A stretch of DNA of 64,000 nucleotides from positions 71,333,444-71,397,443 of the forward strand of contig CAMZMU010000117.1 in the NCBI GenBank assembly GCA_947311845.1. Reading direction: 5' to 3'. The notes under the pieces are model-generated. The model worked only from the letters and a program-made list of their open reading frames with translations. It searched no databases and was not told the origin of the DNA. A program made the translations under genes and the position numbers. This stretch comes from Poa pratensis. Lineage: Eukaryota > Streptophyta > Magnoliopsida > Poales > Poaceae. This document shows positions 35,147-45,300 of the stretch, piece after piece; positions within the stretch are counted from its first letter, which is position 1, and each line of letters starts with the position of its first letter.

Positions 35147-35897
35147 TTTTGTGATATTGTACTTGGATATGACAACGGAGTTGATTCTGCTTCTGACCAG
35201 GCTGGCTATACCTATGCTTCACATGATGATTTTAGGAAATTCACACGGTTACTGTATGAACAAAATGAATTCATGTGTGTTCTTTTGGGGCATTGCTTGC
35301 TTTTACCTCCAACTATAAGCTGACAGTCATATCCGTGCCAGGACGACATGATCATTTTTTTTATCTCAACTTGATCATAATGTAAGATGAAACATAGTTT
35401 CTTGATAGAGCATTCTGTGTGTGCAGGATGTTGGGCATCTGGTCAAATCTTTGTATGTTCACTAATGCATTTTCTAGATGAGCTAACAAGTATATCAGGG
35501 TGCTTTAATTTCAGCGTTAGCTTTATTTAGTGTGTATAGGGGTGCCAAAATTTGATGGACTTGGTCTACTTGGGCCTTCCAATTGCGATGACCTAAAGTG
35601 CTATGAAGTTTCCGTCCTTGCGGTTCCTGGTCTTCCTGGATTTAGCTTCAAATTTAGTTTTTTACACTTGGGTCTAACATTAAAAATTATTTGATTAAAT
35701 TTTTATAGTTTTTCAATATCTTCTTATTCTTTTTATTATTACTTAAGAAAGAGATAAGAATTTTTTTGGTGACTCCGAAACAATTTAAATGTTCTTCTCA
35801 TGGGGATTTCATTTTCTATGAAAATATTTAGCATACTTAAACCAATATATAATTGATTTTATTTTTTGTCCGTAGCAACGCACGGACATTTTGCTAG

Positions 35898-36490
35898 TTA
35901 GATGTAATATTGGACGACAAGTCAAAAGGATCGAGGTCCTGCTAACTCTAGAGGTTCGTTCGTGCTCGCACGATGGCAAGATCCTAGAGATAAATCTTTG
36001 CTGACATACGAGAGTCCGCAGGCTCCCAAAAGTGAAAAACGAAGAACACACGCATCAAGCCATTCCCCTGCTCTGAAAGACGCAAGCAACTCCGCTGCCA
36101 GTAGACAGCAAACGAGAGACAAACCCCTGTGTAGTTCAGTAGATGGTACAGTACTTTCAAACAACATTACAAGGAACTAAAAACAATGAGAACTGAACAT
36201 CTCTCTACAGCTTAACACCCTTTTCACCATGTTCCACCAATGCGCATCCCTCGATCCGAACTTCCGAAGCACCATAGCCATAGGCACCAACCCGTGTGTT
36301 TTTTTAATGTTGGTAGGAGAGCTGCCAAATTCATTGAGGCTTGTGCTTCCATACACCCCCAAGAGCGAAGGGGTATCTTGAGCAGAAACACAAGACGGCT
36401 GAGATTTAATCTCACAAGGAGCCAAGCCAACTCAGTCGGCTCGAGCCGAGCCAGGAAAATATCTAGCTGAGCCGTGGAAGCTTGCCTGGA
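35898..36490. other. No recognisable gene
   Basis: Opposed frames of 72-114 codons at 35922-36568 show no clear family. A repeated AGCTGAG(C/A)CG motif occurs near 36464 and 36500. Confidence 0.4.
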
Positions 36491-36499
36491 CAATATGTA

Positions 36500-36605
36500 G
36501 CTGAGACGGCTCCTGAGAAAAAAAATACGAAAATATGTGTTTGCCAGGTTTCGAACCTGGGTCTCCAAGGCGAGACACAGGGAGCATAGCCACCGGGCTA
36601 CATCT
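36500..36605 (-). mobile_element. tRNA-like Pol III unit, possible SINE
   Basis: On the minus strand GTAGCCCGGTGG (A-box-like, about 36591-36602) is followed 33 bases later by GGTTCGAAACC, a perfect B box (36547-36557), with the T-stem CCAGG/CCTGG around it. A run of eight T (minus strand) follows about 30 bases further on and could end Pol III transcription. The body does not fold into a standard isoacceptor that I can name, so I call it tRNA-derived, either a SINE head or a decayed tRNA. Confidence 0.55.
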
Positions 36606-37041
36606 CAATTTGTGATTGGAATAGAATCCAAGGCTATATAAACATAGCGAGTGACGTCTACTGAATTTCAAACAGAAAGGCTTCAGACTTCGGGCTGCAC
36701 GATCCATGAACTCGTGGCGGGTGTGTGTGTAGTGCTGCAGTTGTGTGTGCCGAGCTGCTGGGTGCGGAGCAAGGGGCAGTCCTGCGGTGGCTGAAGTGGA
36801 AGATTAGCCGCCGTGCACTACGCGCCGTGGGTCACCGATACGGATTAGAGATGGGGACTTGCGGAGGGAGCCTCCGGCCATGGGGGCGAAGGCGGCTGGT
36901 GTTTGTGTAGGGGCGGTGGATATGGTGGTGGAGGGGAGGAGGCAGCATGGTGTGGAAGACGATGGAGGGGCGGTGGATTTGGTGGGGGAGAGGAGGAGGC
37001 AGCGCGTTGGTGAAGAGGATGGTTGAGGAGAGGGGTGTTTT
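36606..37041. other. GC-richer spacer with short purine repeats
   Basis: GGAGGGGCGGTGGAT-type G-rich runs recur near 36910, 36960 and 36990 (GGAGGAGGCAGC occurs twice). A 61-codon frame at 36725-36910 has no recognisable identity. Confidence 0.4.
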
Positions 37042-37413
37042 GTAGCCTGGGCTACATGTAGCCTTTAATTTAAAAATTAGAAATACAAATTTAAAGTTTC
37101 AAAAAAATCTAAAAAAAATCTAGGTGTAGCCATGGATATATACTACAAGTGTGCAAAATCTTAATCATAAATACGTTGTATTCTACGCTATATAAAAAGA
37201 CAAAATTGTACATCTCGTGTGTGAACAGTACACCTTCAAATCTTGTAAGAATCTTTCTTTTTTATGTAACCTAAAGTACAAAGACTTTCGGATTGAAACT
37301 TTGCACAATTGTAGTATATGGTACTGGATACATCCAGATTTAATTTAGAATTTTTTGAAACTTTTAGATACTGTTTAAAAAAAGATTATAGTCCTACATG
37401 CAGCCCGAGCTAC
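37042..37413. mobile_element. MITE-like element with about 115-bp inverted arms
   Basis: The left end GTAGCCTGGGCTACATGTAG and the right end, read inward as GTAGCTCGGGCTGCATGTAG, start arms. The arms also share AAAGTTTCAAAAAA, AATCTAGGTGTA/AATCTGGATGTA and ATACTACAAGTGTGCAAA-like blocks. It is 372 bp, non-coding and AT-rich inside. No convincing target duplication was found, so the superfamily is open. Confidence 0.68.
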
Positions 37414-37426
37414 AGTTGGTTTTTTC

Positions 37427-40400
37427 AATGGTTGGGGTCCTATTAAATAGAATAAAACACAACACAATTTTCTCACAACTAGGAGGATACCCAGCGCTTA
37501 TCTCAACCATTGATTTTGCATCCAAGAGAAAATATTATTCCTACTATTTTATGTGTTGATAAAATAAAACAATTGTTAATGTGTAGTTTTAATTTTTTTT
37601 CTCATGCATACACATAAATTTCTTCTTAGTACATGAATCTAAAATTGAAATTACATAAATCTATCAATTATTGATATGCATTGATGTTTGGAAATTCGTT
37701 GATAAAATTGTGCATGGATCACAAAGCATTTGGGTAGCCAGGATAGTTAGTGGGTATACTTAGTTGCGGGATTGTATATTGAAAGAAATTGCATGTGTAC
37801 TCTTAGTTGTATGTGTACCCTTGCAAGCTATGTCTACCCCTACCATCTTTGAGACATGTGGACCCAGATGCTGCAGTACTTAGATGTGTACCTAGATGGT
37901 CAGGAGTGTTGAATTTGGGTCCACATGCCCCAAAGGTAGTAGGGGCAGACCTAGTTGTTTAGAGGTATTACATCTGGGTCCACATGTATGAAAGGTTGAA
38001 GGGGTAAGGTGTTAGGTCTACCCTGTACCACCTTTGGTATATATGTGGACTCGTATACACCACTTCTAACCATACAGTTGTGCATCTATCACCTTTGGAG
38101 CATGTGGACCCACATGCGACACTCATTGCCATCTAGTTGTACATCTGACGCATTTTGGGCATGTGGACGCACATTCATCTATCCTAACCAACTAGGTTTA
38201 CCCATGCCACCCTTGGTTGCATGTGGACCCTTGCAAGCTATGTCTACCCTTACCACCTTAGAGACATGTGGACTCGCATGCTGCAGTACTTAGATGTGTA
38301 TCTAGATGGTCAGGAGTGTTGAATTTAGGTCCAAATCCCCAAAGGTGGTAGGGACAGACCTAGTTGTCTAGAGGTATTACATGTGGGTCCACATGTATGA
38401 AATGTGGTAGGGGCAAGGTGTTAGGTCTACCCTGTACCACCTTTGGTATATGTGGACCCATATACAACACTCCTAATGATACAGTTGTACATCTATCACC
38501 TTTGGGGCATGTGGAACCACATGCGACACTCATGCCCATCTAGTTGTACATCTACAACATTTTGGGCATGTGGACCCACATTCATCTATTCTATCCAGCT
38601 AGGTTTACCCATGCCACCTTTGGTTGCATGTGGACCCTTGCAAGCTATGTCTATCCCTACCACCTTTCAAATGGTTGGGGTCCTATTAAATAGAATAAAA
38701 CACAACACAGTTTTCTCACAACTAGGAGGATACCCAACGCTTATCTCAACCATTGATTTTGCATCCAAGAGAAAATATTATTCCTACTATTTTATGTGTT
38801 GATAAAATAAAACAATTGTTAATGTGTAGTTTTAATTTTTTTCTCATGCATACACATAAATTTCTTCTTAGTACATGAATCTAAAATTGAAATTACATAA
38901 ATCTATCAATTATTGATAATGCATTGATGTTTGGAAATTCGTTGATAAAATTGTGCACGGATCACAAAGCATTTGGGTGGCCAGGATAGTTAGTGGGTAT
39001 ACTTAGTTGCGGGATTGTATATTTGAAAGAAATTGTATGTGTACTCTTAGTTGTACGTGTACCCCTGCAAGCTATGTCTACCCCTACCATCTTTGAGACA
39101 TGTGGACCCAGATGCTGCAGTACTTAGATGTGTACCTAGATGGTCAGGAGTGTTGAATTTGGGTCCACATGCCCCAAAGGTAGTAGGGGCAGACCTAGTT
39201 GTTTAGAGGTATTACATGTGGGTCCACATGTTTGAAAGGTGGATGGGGTAAGGTGTTAGGTCTACCCTGTACCACCTTTGGTATATATGTGCACTCGTAT
39301 ACACCACTTCTACCCATACAGTTGTGCATCTATCACCTTTGGAGCATGTGGACCCACATGCGACACTCCTAGCCATCTAGTTGTACATCTGACGCATTTG
39401 GGGCATGTGGACGCACATTCATCTAACCTAACCAACTAGGTTTACCCATGCCACCCTTGGTTGCATGTGGACCCTTGCAAGCTAATACCACCTTAGAGAC
39501 ATGTGGACTCGCATGCTGCAGTACTTAGATGTGTATCTAGATGGTCAGAGTGTTGAATTTAGGTCCAAATGCCCCAAATGTGGTAGGGGCAGACTAGTTG
39601 TCTAGAGGTGTTACATGTGGGTCCACATGTATGAAATGTGGTAGGGGTAAGGTGTTAGGTCTACCCTGTACCACCTTTGGTATATGTGGACCCATATACA
39701 ACACTCCTAATGATACACACTCCTAATGATACAGTTGTACATCTATCACCTTTGGGGCAGGTTCCACGTCAGCCACCAGATTCCCTAGTATTGCGCCGTG
39801 CCATATTCTGCTGCTGCTGTCACCTTCTGAGCTCTTCTGTGTCCTACTGGTTCGATATCCTTGGTCATATTCCAAGGGAAAACTTTGCTGCTGCACTACA
39901 TCATACCTTCCTCTTGGGGTCACCCTACAACGTGTGTGCTCACATCATCAGCAGACCTAGTTGTTTAGAGGTGTTACGTGTGGGTTCACATATATGAAAG
40001 ATGGTAGGGGTAAGGTGTTAGGTCTACCCTGTACCACCTTTGGTATATGTGGACCCACATACATCTATCACCTCTGGGCATGTGGACCCACATGCGACAC
40101 CTATCCATCTAGTTGTACATCTGCCGCATTTGGGGCATGTGGACCCACATGAATTTATTCTAGCCAGCTAAGTTTACCCATGCCACCCTTGGTTGCATGT
40201 GGACCCTTTCAAGCTATGTCTACCCCTACCACATTTGAGACATGTGGACCCACATGCTGCAGTACTTAGATGTGTACCTAGATGGTCAGGTGTTTTGAAT
40301 TTGGGCCATATGCCCCAAAGATGGTAGGGGCAAACCTAGTTGTTTAGAGGTGTTACATGTGGGTCCACATGTATGAAAGGTGGTAGGGGTAAGGTGTTAG

Positions 40401-40640
40401 GTCTACCCTATACCACCTTTGATATATGTGAACCCATATACAACATTCATAACTATACAGTTGTACATCTATCACCTTTAGGGAATGTGGCACCTTTGTG
40501 ACACGTGGACCTACGTGTTCAAATTCCAAATAAAATAATTTTAAATAATTAAAGTAAAGGGTATATTTTACCCTGTGAAAAGGATATCTTTGTATCAACA
40601 CCCCTAGTCATCTTGACCATCTGGGACATGTGGACCCACC
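37427..40640. repeat. Complex repeat array of CATGTGGACCCACATG motifs with a 1.24-kb higher-order repeat
   Basis: The near-palindrome CATGTGGACCCACATG and its inverse form CATGTGGGTCCACATG recur many times. They are embedded in linked phrases such as CCATCTAGTTGTACATCT, ACCACCTTTGGGGCATGTGG and GTACTTAGATGTGTACCTAG. Above this, a unit starting AATGGTTGGGGTCCTATTAA at 37427 repeats at 38670, giving a period of about 1243 bp. A partial third copy follows from about 39951. Open frames here (94-119 codons) are repeat translations. The array continues after the Gypsy-type insertion at 58575, so it was one block before that insertion. Confidence 0.85.
39758..39950 (+). mobile_element. Diverged LTR 3'-end fragment inside the repeat array
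   Basis: The segment from CAGGTTCCACGTCAGCC to CACATCATCA parallels the last 190 bp of the Gypsy-type LTR nearby (42243-42433). Shared blocks include CCTACTGGTTCGATA, GGGAAAACTT, GCTGCTG and CATACCTTCCTCTTGGGGTC. Divergence is much greater than between that element's own two LTRs, so it is an older relative. It replaces the expected continuation of the array. Confidence 0.75.
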
Positions 40641-40824
40641 ACTAGTACAATACAGCTAATTGGCAACGTGCCATTTTTGCCAATAGCAACGTGTTGGCAC
40701 ACGTTGCCAGTATCAAGCTGCTGCTATTTTTACTGGCAACGTGTATTGGGGCGTGTTGCCAGGGTCCATAGCAGTAGCAACGTGTTGTAGGCGTGCGCGT
40801 TGCATATTGTGCAAATGAAATACT
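40641..40824. mobile_element. Possible CACTA-transposon end
   Basis: The stretch begins CACTAGTACAATACAGC and contains several copies of a short motif, GCAACGTG or its inverse CACGTTGC. A CACTA terminus followed by short subterminal repeats is the layout of CACTA (En/Spm-like) elements. No matching TAGTG end is present before the Gypsy insertion at 40835, so it would be a truncated end. It separates two parts of the repeat array. Confidence 0.4.
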
Positions 40825-40834
40825 CATAGTCGTC

Positions 40835-42433
40835 TGATACGTCTCAAACGTATCTATAATTTTTGATGTTCCATGCTTGTTTTATACCAATTGCTACATG
40901 TTTTGCATCTACTTTATATCACTTTTATACATTTTTTGGGACTAACCTATTAACAAGATGCCGAAGTGCCAGTTCCTGTTTTCTGCTGTTTTTGTATTCC
41001 AGAAAAGCTAGTCTGGAAATATTCTCGGAATTGGACGAAACTACACGGGGGTGCCTATTTTTCCAGAACACACCTGACGGAGCGAAGGAGCAGCAGAGGA
41101 GCGCCACCAGGGCCCCACACGCCACGAGGGCGCGGGCCCCCCTTCTGCCGCGCCCTGGGGTGGTGTGGGCCCCTCGGGGGTCCGCAGCCGCCGCCCTTTC
41201 GCCTACTTATTCCCCCGACGCGAAAACCCTAAGTACCTGAGCAAATATCCACGAAAAGATCCAGAGACGCCGTCGTCGTCAACCCTAGCTCGGGAGGGTT
41301 CAGAACCTCTTCCCGGCACCCTGCCGGAGAGGGGAATCGTCACCGGAGGCTTCTACATCGCCATGCCTGCCTCCGGAGTGATGCGTGAGTAGTTCATCCT
41401 TGGACTACGAGTCCATAGCAGTAGCTAGATGGTTGTGTCTCCACTTTGTGCCATCATGTTTAGATCTTGTGAGCTGCCCTACATGATCAAGATCATATTA
41501 TTGTAATGCTACATGTTGTGTTTGCTGGGATCCGATGAATATTGAATATTATGTCAAGTTGATTATCAATCTATCTTATATGTTATTTAAGATCTTGCAT
41601 GCTTTCCGTTACTCGTAGATGCTTTGGCCAAGTAGATGCTTGTAACTCCAAGAGAGAGTATTTATGCTAGATAGTGGGTTCATGTCTCCGTTTAACCTGG
41701 GACAGTGACAGAAAGTTCTAAGGTTGTGGATGTGCTGTTGCCACTAGGGATAACCTAACGATGCTATGTCCACGGACATATGTGTTTGTTTACATTACGC
41801 ACTTTACTTAATGCAATTATCCGTTGCTTGCAACTTAATACCAACGGGGGACTCGGATGACAACCCGGCGGTGGATTATTAGTCATAGATGTTGTTGGAT
41901 AACGATCTATGTATTATGTCGTAATGCCCAATTAAATATCATAGTAGTCAACATGTCATGTATATGCATTGTCATGCGCTCATTATTCGTCAATTGCCCA
42001 GCTGTAATTTGTTCACCCAACATGTTTGTTATCTTTTATGGAGAGACACCACTAGTGAACTGTGGACCCCGGTCCATTCTTTTACACTGATTAAACAACC
42101 ACAAACTGCAAACTGTTCCTTTTTCATTCTCTGCAATTTAATACTCATTTTCCACACCATACGTTTAATCCTTTATTTTCAGCAAGCCAGTGAGATTGAC
42201 AACCTCACTGTTTCGTTGGGGCAAAGTAGTTTGATTGTGTTGTGTGCAGATTCCACGTCAACAGTCCAGACTCCCTGCGACAGCTATTTTTCTGGCGCCG
42301 TTGACAACCTTCTGAAGAGTTGCTGCTCCTACTGGTTCGATAATCTTGGTTTCTTTCTGAGGGAAAACTTGCTGCTGACTACATCATACCTTCCTCTTGG
42401 GGTCTCCCAACGAACGTGTGTTTCACGTCATCA
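40835..42433 (+). repeat. 5' LTR of Gypsy-type element
   Basis: A 1599-bp LTR from TGATACGTCTCAAACG to CACGTCATCA. Near its 3' end (42281-42303) it holds CAGCTATTTTTCTGGCGCCG, a near-copy of the sequence spanning the real LTR/PBS junction. Frames such as 41958-42596 run through LTR and leader and are not genes. Confidence 0.92.
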
Positions 42434-42444
42434 AGCTATTTTTC

Positions 42445-42462
42445 TGGCGCCGTTGCCGGGGA
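42445..42462 (+). other. Primer-binding site of Gypsy-type element
   Basis: TGGCGCCGTTGCCGGGGA lies 11 bases after the LTR end. It is the sequence widely seen in plant Gypsy elements that prime minus-strand DNA synthesis from a tRNA-Asp 3' end. Confidence 0.85.
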
Positions 42463-42628
42463 GACAGCAGTCTTCTGCAAGGGGAGTTTCACGCTTCCAA
42501 TCTCTTTACTTTGTTTTTGTCTTGCTTAGTTTATTTTATTTTATCTTGTTTGCTTTTAATTATCAAAAACACAAAAAAATAGTTACTTGCATCTAGTTTA
42601 TTTTCTGTTTGGTTTTTATTATTTCATC

Positions 42629-43273
42629 ATGCTTCTCCCTAAGTACACTTTAAAAGAAATATCTGTGGGTAGTGGGTCTATCATTGGAAGAGATAACATT
42701 GAGGAATTCTTGAATCATGTTAGTATGGTTAAAGATTTTGAAGATAGATCCTTGGTAGAACTTGCTCCAAATTATGAAATTGCTACAGCTTCTCTAGTTC
42801 ACATGTTGGAAGCTCGGTTTGTCAACCTTAGTCCCATAATGCAGCACATGTTTCTAAAACTCCATGATACTGAAGATGGTAAAAAGAAAGATTTTGTTTT
42901 AGAAACCCTACTTAAAGAATTTGGTGATGTTGCTAGGGAAGCTAGAAAAGTTTTTATTAAATACAAGATGCTTGGTTATTATATTGACGTTGTTAATACA
43001 CTTGAAAAACTTGAAAAAGAGAGGCTCAAGTACACTAAGGAAACTAATGGTGAGGGGGAAGTTAAAATACCAATACCTTTTAAGCTTATAGGAATGCAGG
43101 AGGCACTAGAAAAGAATTTTGATTGGATTGTTCCTGAGAACCCATTTGATGAAAATGATGAGCCTAGAGGTATTGAGAAAGGGAATTCCGAAACCTACAT
43201 AGATAAGATAAATTGCATTGTTGAGAAAACTTCCGACCTCAATGTTGATGCTTCTTCACTTGGTAATACTTGA
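42629..43273 (+). CDS. Retrotransposon internal protein, gag-like, function unknown
   Basis: A 215-codon frame starts MLLPKYTLKEISVGSGSIIG (an upstream in-frame ATG at 42587 would add 14 hydrophobic residues). The product is charged and mostly helical, with a Glu/Lys-rich stretch (LEKLEKERLKYTKETNGEGE) and no zinc knuckle or catalytic motif. Its position right after the PBS is that of gag. I know it only as a type of frame carried by non-autonomous Triticeae LTR elements. It may help packaging or simply be a gag relic. The frame is fully open, in contrast to the shattered gag-pol of the nested Copia. Confidence 0.6.
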   Translation: MLLPKYTLKEISVGSGSIIGRDNIEEFLNHVSMVKDFEDRSLVELAPNYEIATASLVHMLEARFVNLSPIMQHMFLKLHDTEDGKKKDFVLETLLKEFGDVAREARKVFIKYKMLGYYIDVVNTLEKLEKERLKYTKETNGEGEVKIPIPFKLIGMQEALEKNFDWIVPENPFDENDEPRGIEKGNSETYIDKINCIVEKTSDLNVDASSLGNT

Positions 43274-45300
43274 TGCATGCTTTGTGCCTAGCTAAAAGGC
43301 GTTAAAGAAAAGCGCTTATGGGAGGCAACCCATTTTATTTTTCTGCAATTTTTCTTTTATTGAGTCAAGGAGTTTGTTTACTTCTGTAGCAACTCCTTTG
43401 TATCTTTATTTTCTCGCATTGTTGTGCCAAGAGTAGCCTCTAATGATAAGATGATGCTTAATTTTGATTGCTGCGCAGAAACAGATTTTTGCTGTTCGCT
43501 GTACGAAATTCCTAAAATCACCAGATTGTTAATTAAATCTGAAAAGTTTTGTGCGTAATCTTTATGAATGTCTGAAACTTTCATTAGTTCAGAGTTTCTC
43601 AATCTGAGCGTCGTAAGTGCCTCGAAAAAATTCGTCTTTGCGGACTGTTCTGTTTTAGACAGATTATGCCTTTTTATTTTTCGCATTCTCTCTTTTACTA
43701 GTGTTGAGTGAAATTCTTTTTTTGGGTGGAAGAGCTTCACATAACATCAGTGGCTGCAGCTAATGTTTAAAGTAACAAATCATATTGTGTCTTTACAGAA
43801 CATGTGAATTTTTGATTATGCACTAACCCTCTAATGAGATCTACTTTGAGTTTGGTGTGACGGAAGTTTTCAAGGGTCAAGAGAGAAGGATGATATAATA
43901 GGATCAAGAAGAGTGAAGAGCTTAAGCTTGGGGAGGCTCCCATGGATCTCCCCAGCATATTTCAAGAAGACTCAAGCGTCTAAGCTTGGGGATGCCCAAG
44001 GCATCCCTTCTTCATCGGCAAAATTATCAGGTCATCTCTAGTGAAACTATATTTTAATTCTTTCACATCATATGTGCTTTTCTTGGAGCGTCTGTGTGCT
44101 TTTTATTTTCAGTATTGCATTTTTATTTTCAATAAAGCTTCACTGGACCCTAGCATTTCTTGATCGGGAGAGAGACACGCTCCGCTTTTTCATGAGAATA
44201 CTCCTATTCTTCACTTATATTTGTTGAAGTATTCATATCTAGCGCTGTTCAGCTTTTAGCTCTTGTTTTCATGTATCTCTTGTCAGAGCTATTAGCTTTC
44301 TTTTGTAGAAAGTACTCTCTTACTTCACTTATATTTGTTTGGAGAGTTGATGAAATAAATTGATTGGTGTTTGGTTAGTTCAGAAAATGTTGCATGTGGT
44401 AATTGGTATAAGGAAAAACTTGCTTAATCTTGTAGATCACTAAAATGGATAACTTGATGCTTGTCAATTGTTTTGAGTTAACAAGTAGATCATGATTAAA
44501 TTGTGCATCACATGAGTTAAGCCTATTAGTGAAGAACTACCGTAAAGCTAGTTGAAAATTTGGTTTGCATCGGTGGTACCTCTAAGGTCTAGATATTTTC
44601 TAATAACAGGGTTTGGTTAACAAGGAAGACGGTATGAAGTCTTATAACGTTTGCAATATGTTTGTCATATAAAACTTGGTGTACGGGTTGATATTCTTGT
44701 TTGCTTACATAACCTTGCTAGCCTAAACTCTGTACTGAGAGGGAATGCTTCTCGTGCATCCAAATCCTTGAGCCAAAATCCATGCCATTTGTGTCCACCA
44801 TAACTAACTATATGTGGTATTTCCTTGCCACTCCAAGTAAATTTTTCATGTGCTACCTTTAAATTATTCAAAATGTTATTATTCCCTTTTTGTGTCAATG
44901 TTTACTAGCTCATGAGGAATTAGTGTGGTTATTCTTTATTCTATTTATCGAGTGGACTTTTACACCTGGACTAGTGGCATATACATCCGCTTATCCAATA
45001 ACTTGCAAAAAGAGCTGGCAACGGGGTGCCCAGTCCCAATTAATTACAACTTTAACCAATTAATTCTCTTCACACTTTTGCCCTGATTCATCAGTAAGCA
45101 ATGACAAACAGTGAAATACCCGAATGTGTATAAACCAAAGAGAAAGAGGGATGATCTACCTTGCTGGTAGAAATAACGTCCTTCATGGGAGCCGCTCTTA
45201 AAAGTCCGTTCGACAGGTAGAATACTGTTCTCACCCGCTACCATTCGTTGACAATTAACAAACACCTCTCAAAAAATAGATACTCCTCCATGGTATGTGA
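43274..45300 (+). other. Internal non-coding region of Gypsy-type element
   Basis: No real open frame occurs. Runs such as AGCTTGGGGATGCCCAAGGC (about 43982) and GAGAGAGACACGCTCCGC (about 44168) are texture that I associate with Triticeae Gypsy elements. The minus-strand 120-codon frame at 43378-43740 is probably fortuitous. The region ends abruptly at about 45300 against the Copia LTR. The element's own polypurine tract and the first 40 bp of its 3' LTR are missing there. Confidence 0.65.

Larger units (their letters stand above)
33943..35897 (+). mobile_element. Non-autonomous Helitron with GC-rich captured DNA
   Basis: The 5' end TCTCTTCTCTACTATATAAT begins directly after an A (33942). 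The 3' end has the hairpin TCCGT-AGCAACGC-ACGGA at about 35869-35885, followed by CATTTTG and then CTAG (35894-35897) and a host T (35898). This is the A^T insertion and CTRR terminus expected for a Helitron. The 1.95-kb interior holds GC-rich DNA (34046-34600) unlike its AT-rich surroundings and an RNase H-like fragment, suggesting captured gene pieces. There is no Rep/helicase, so it would rely on an autonomous partner. Confidence 0.8.

Noticed and set aside
37427..40640. The repeat array as a CRISPR array
   Set aside because: Eukaryotic context, no constant-length spacers, motifs occur in both orientations, and no cas genes.
41958..42596. 212-codon frame in the Gypsy LTR and leader (232-codon equivalent at 58094-58792)
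   Set aside because: It runs through LTR and PBS, recurs in both LTRs and shows no domain.
43378..43740. 120-codon minus-strand frame in the Gypsy interior
   Set aside because: No domain, antisense to the element, and no family-level support.
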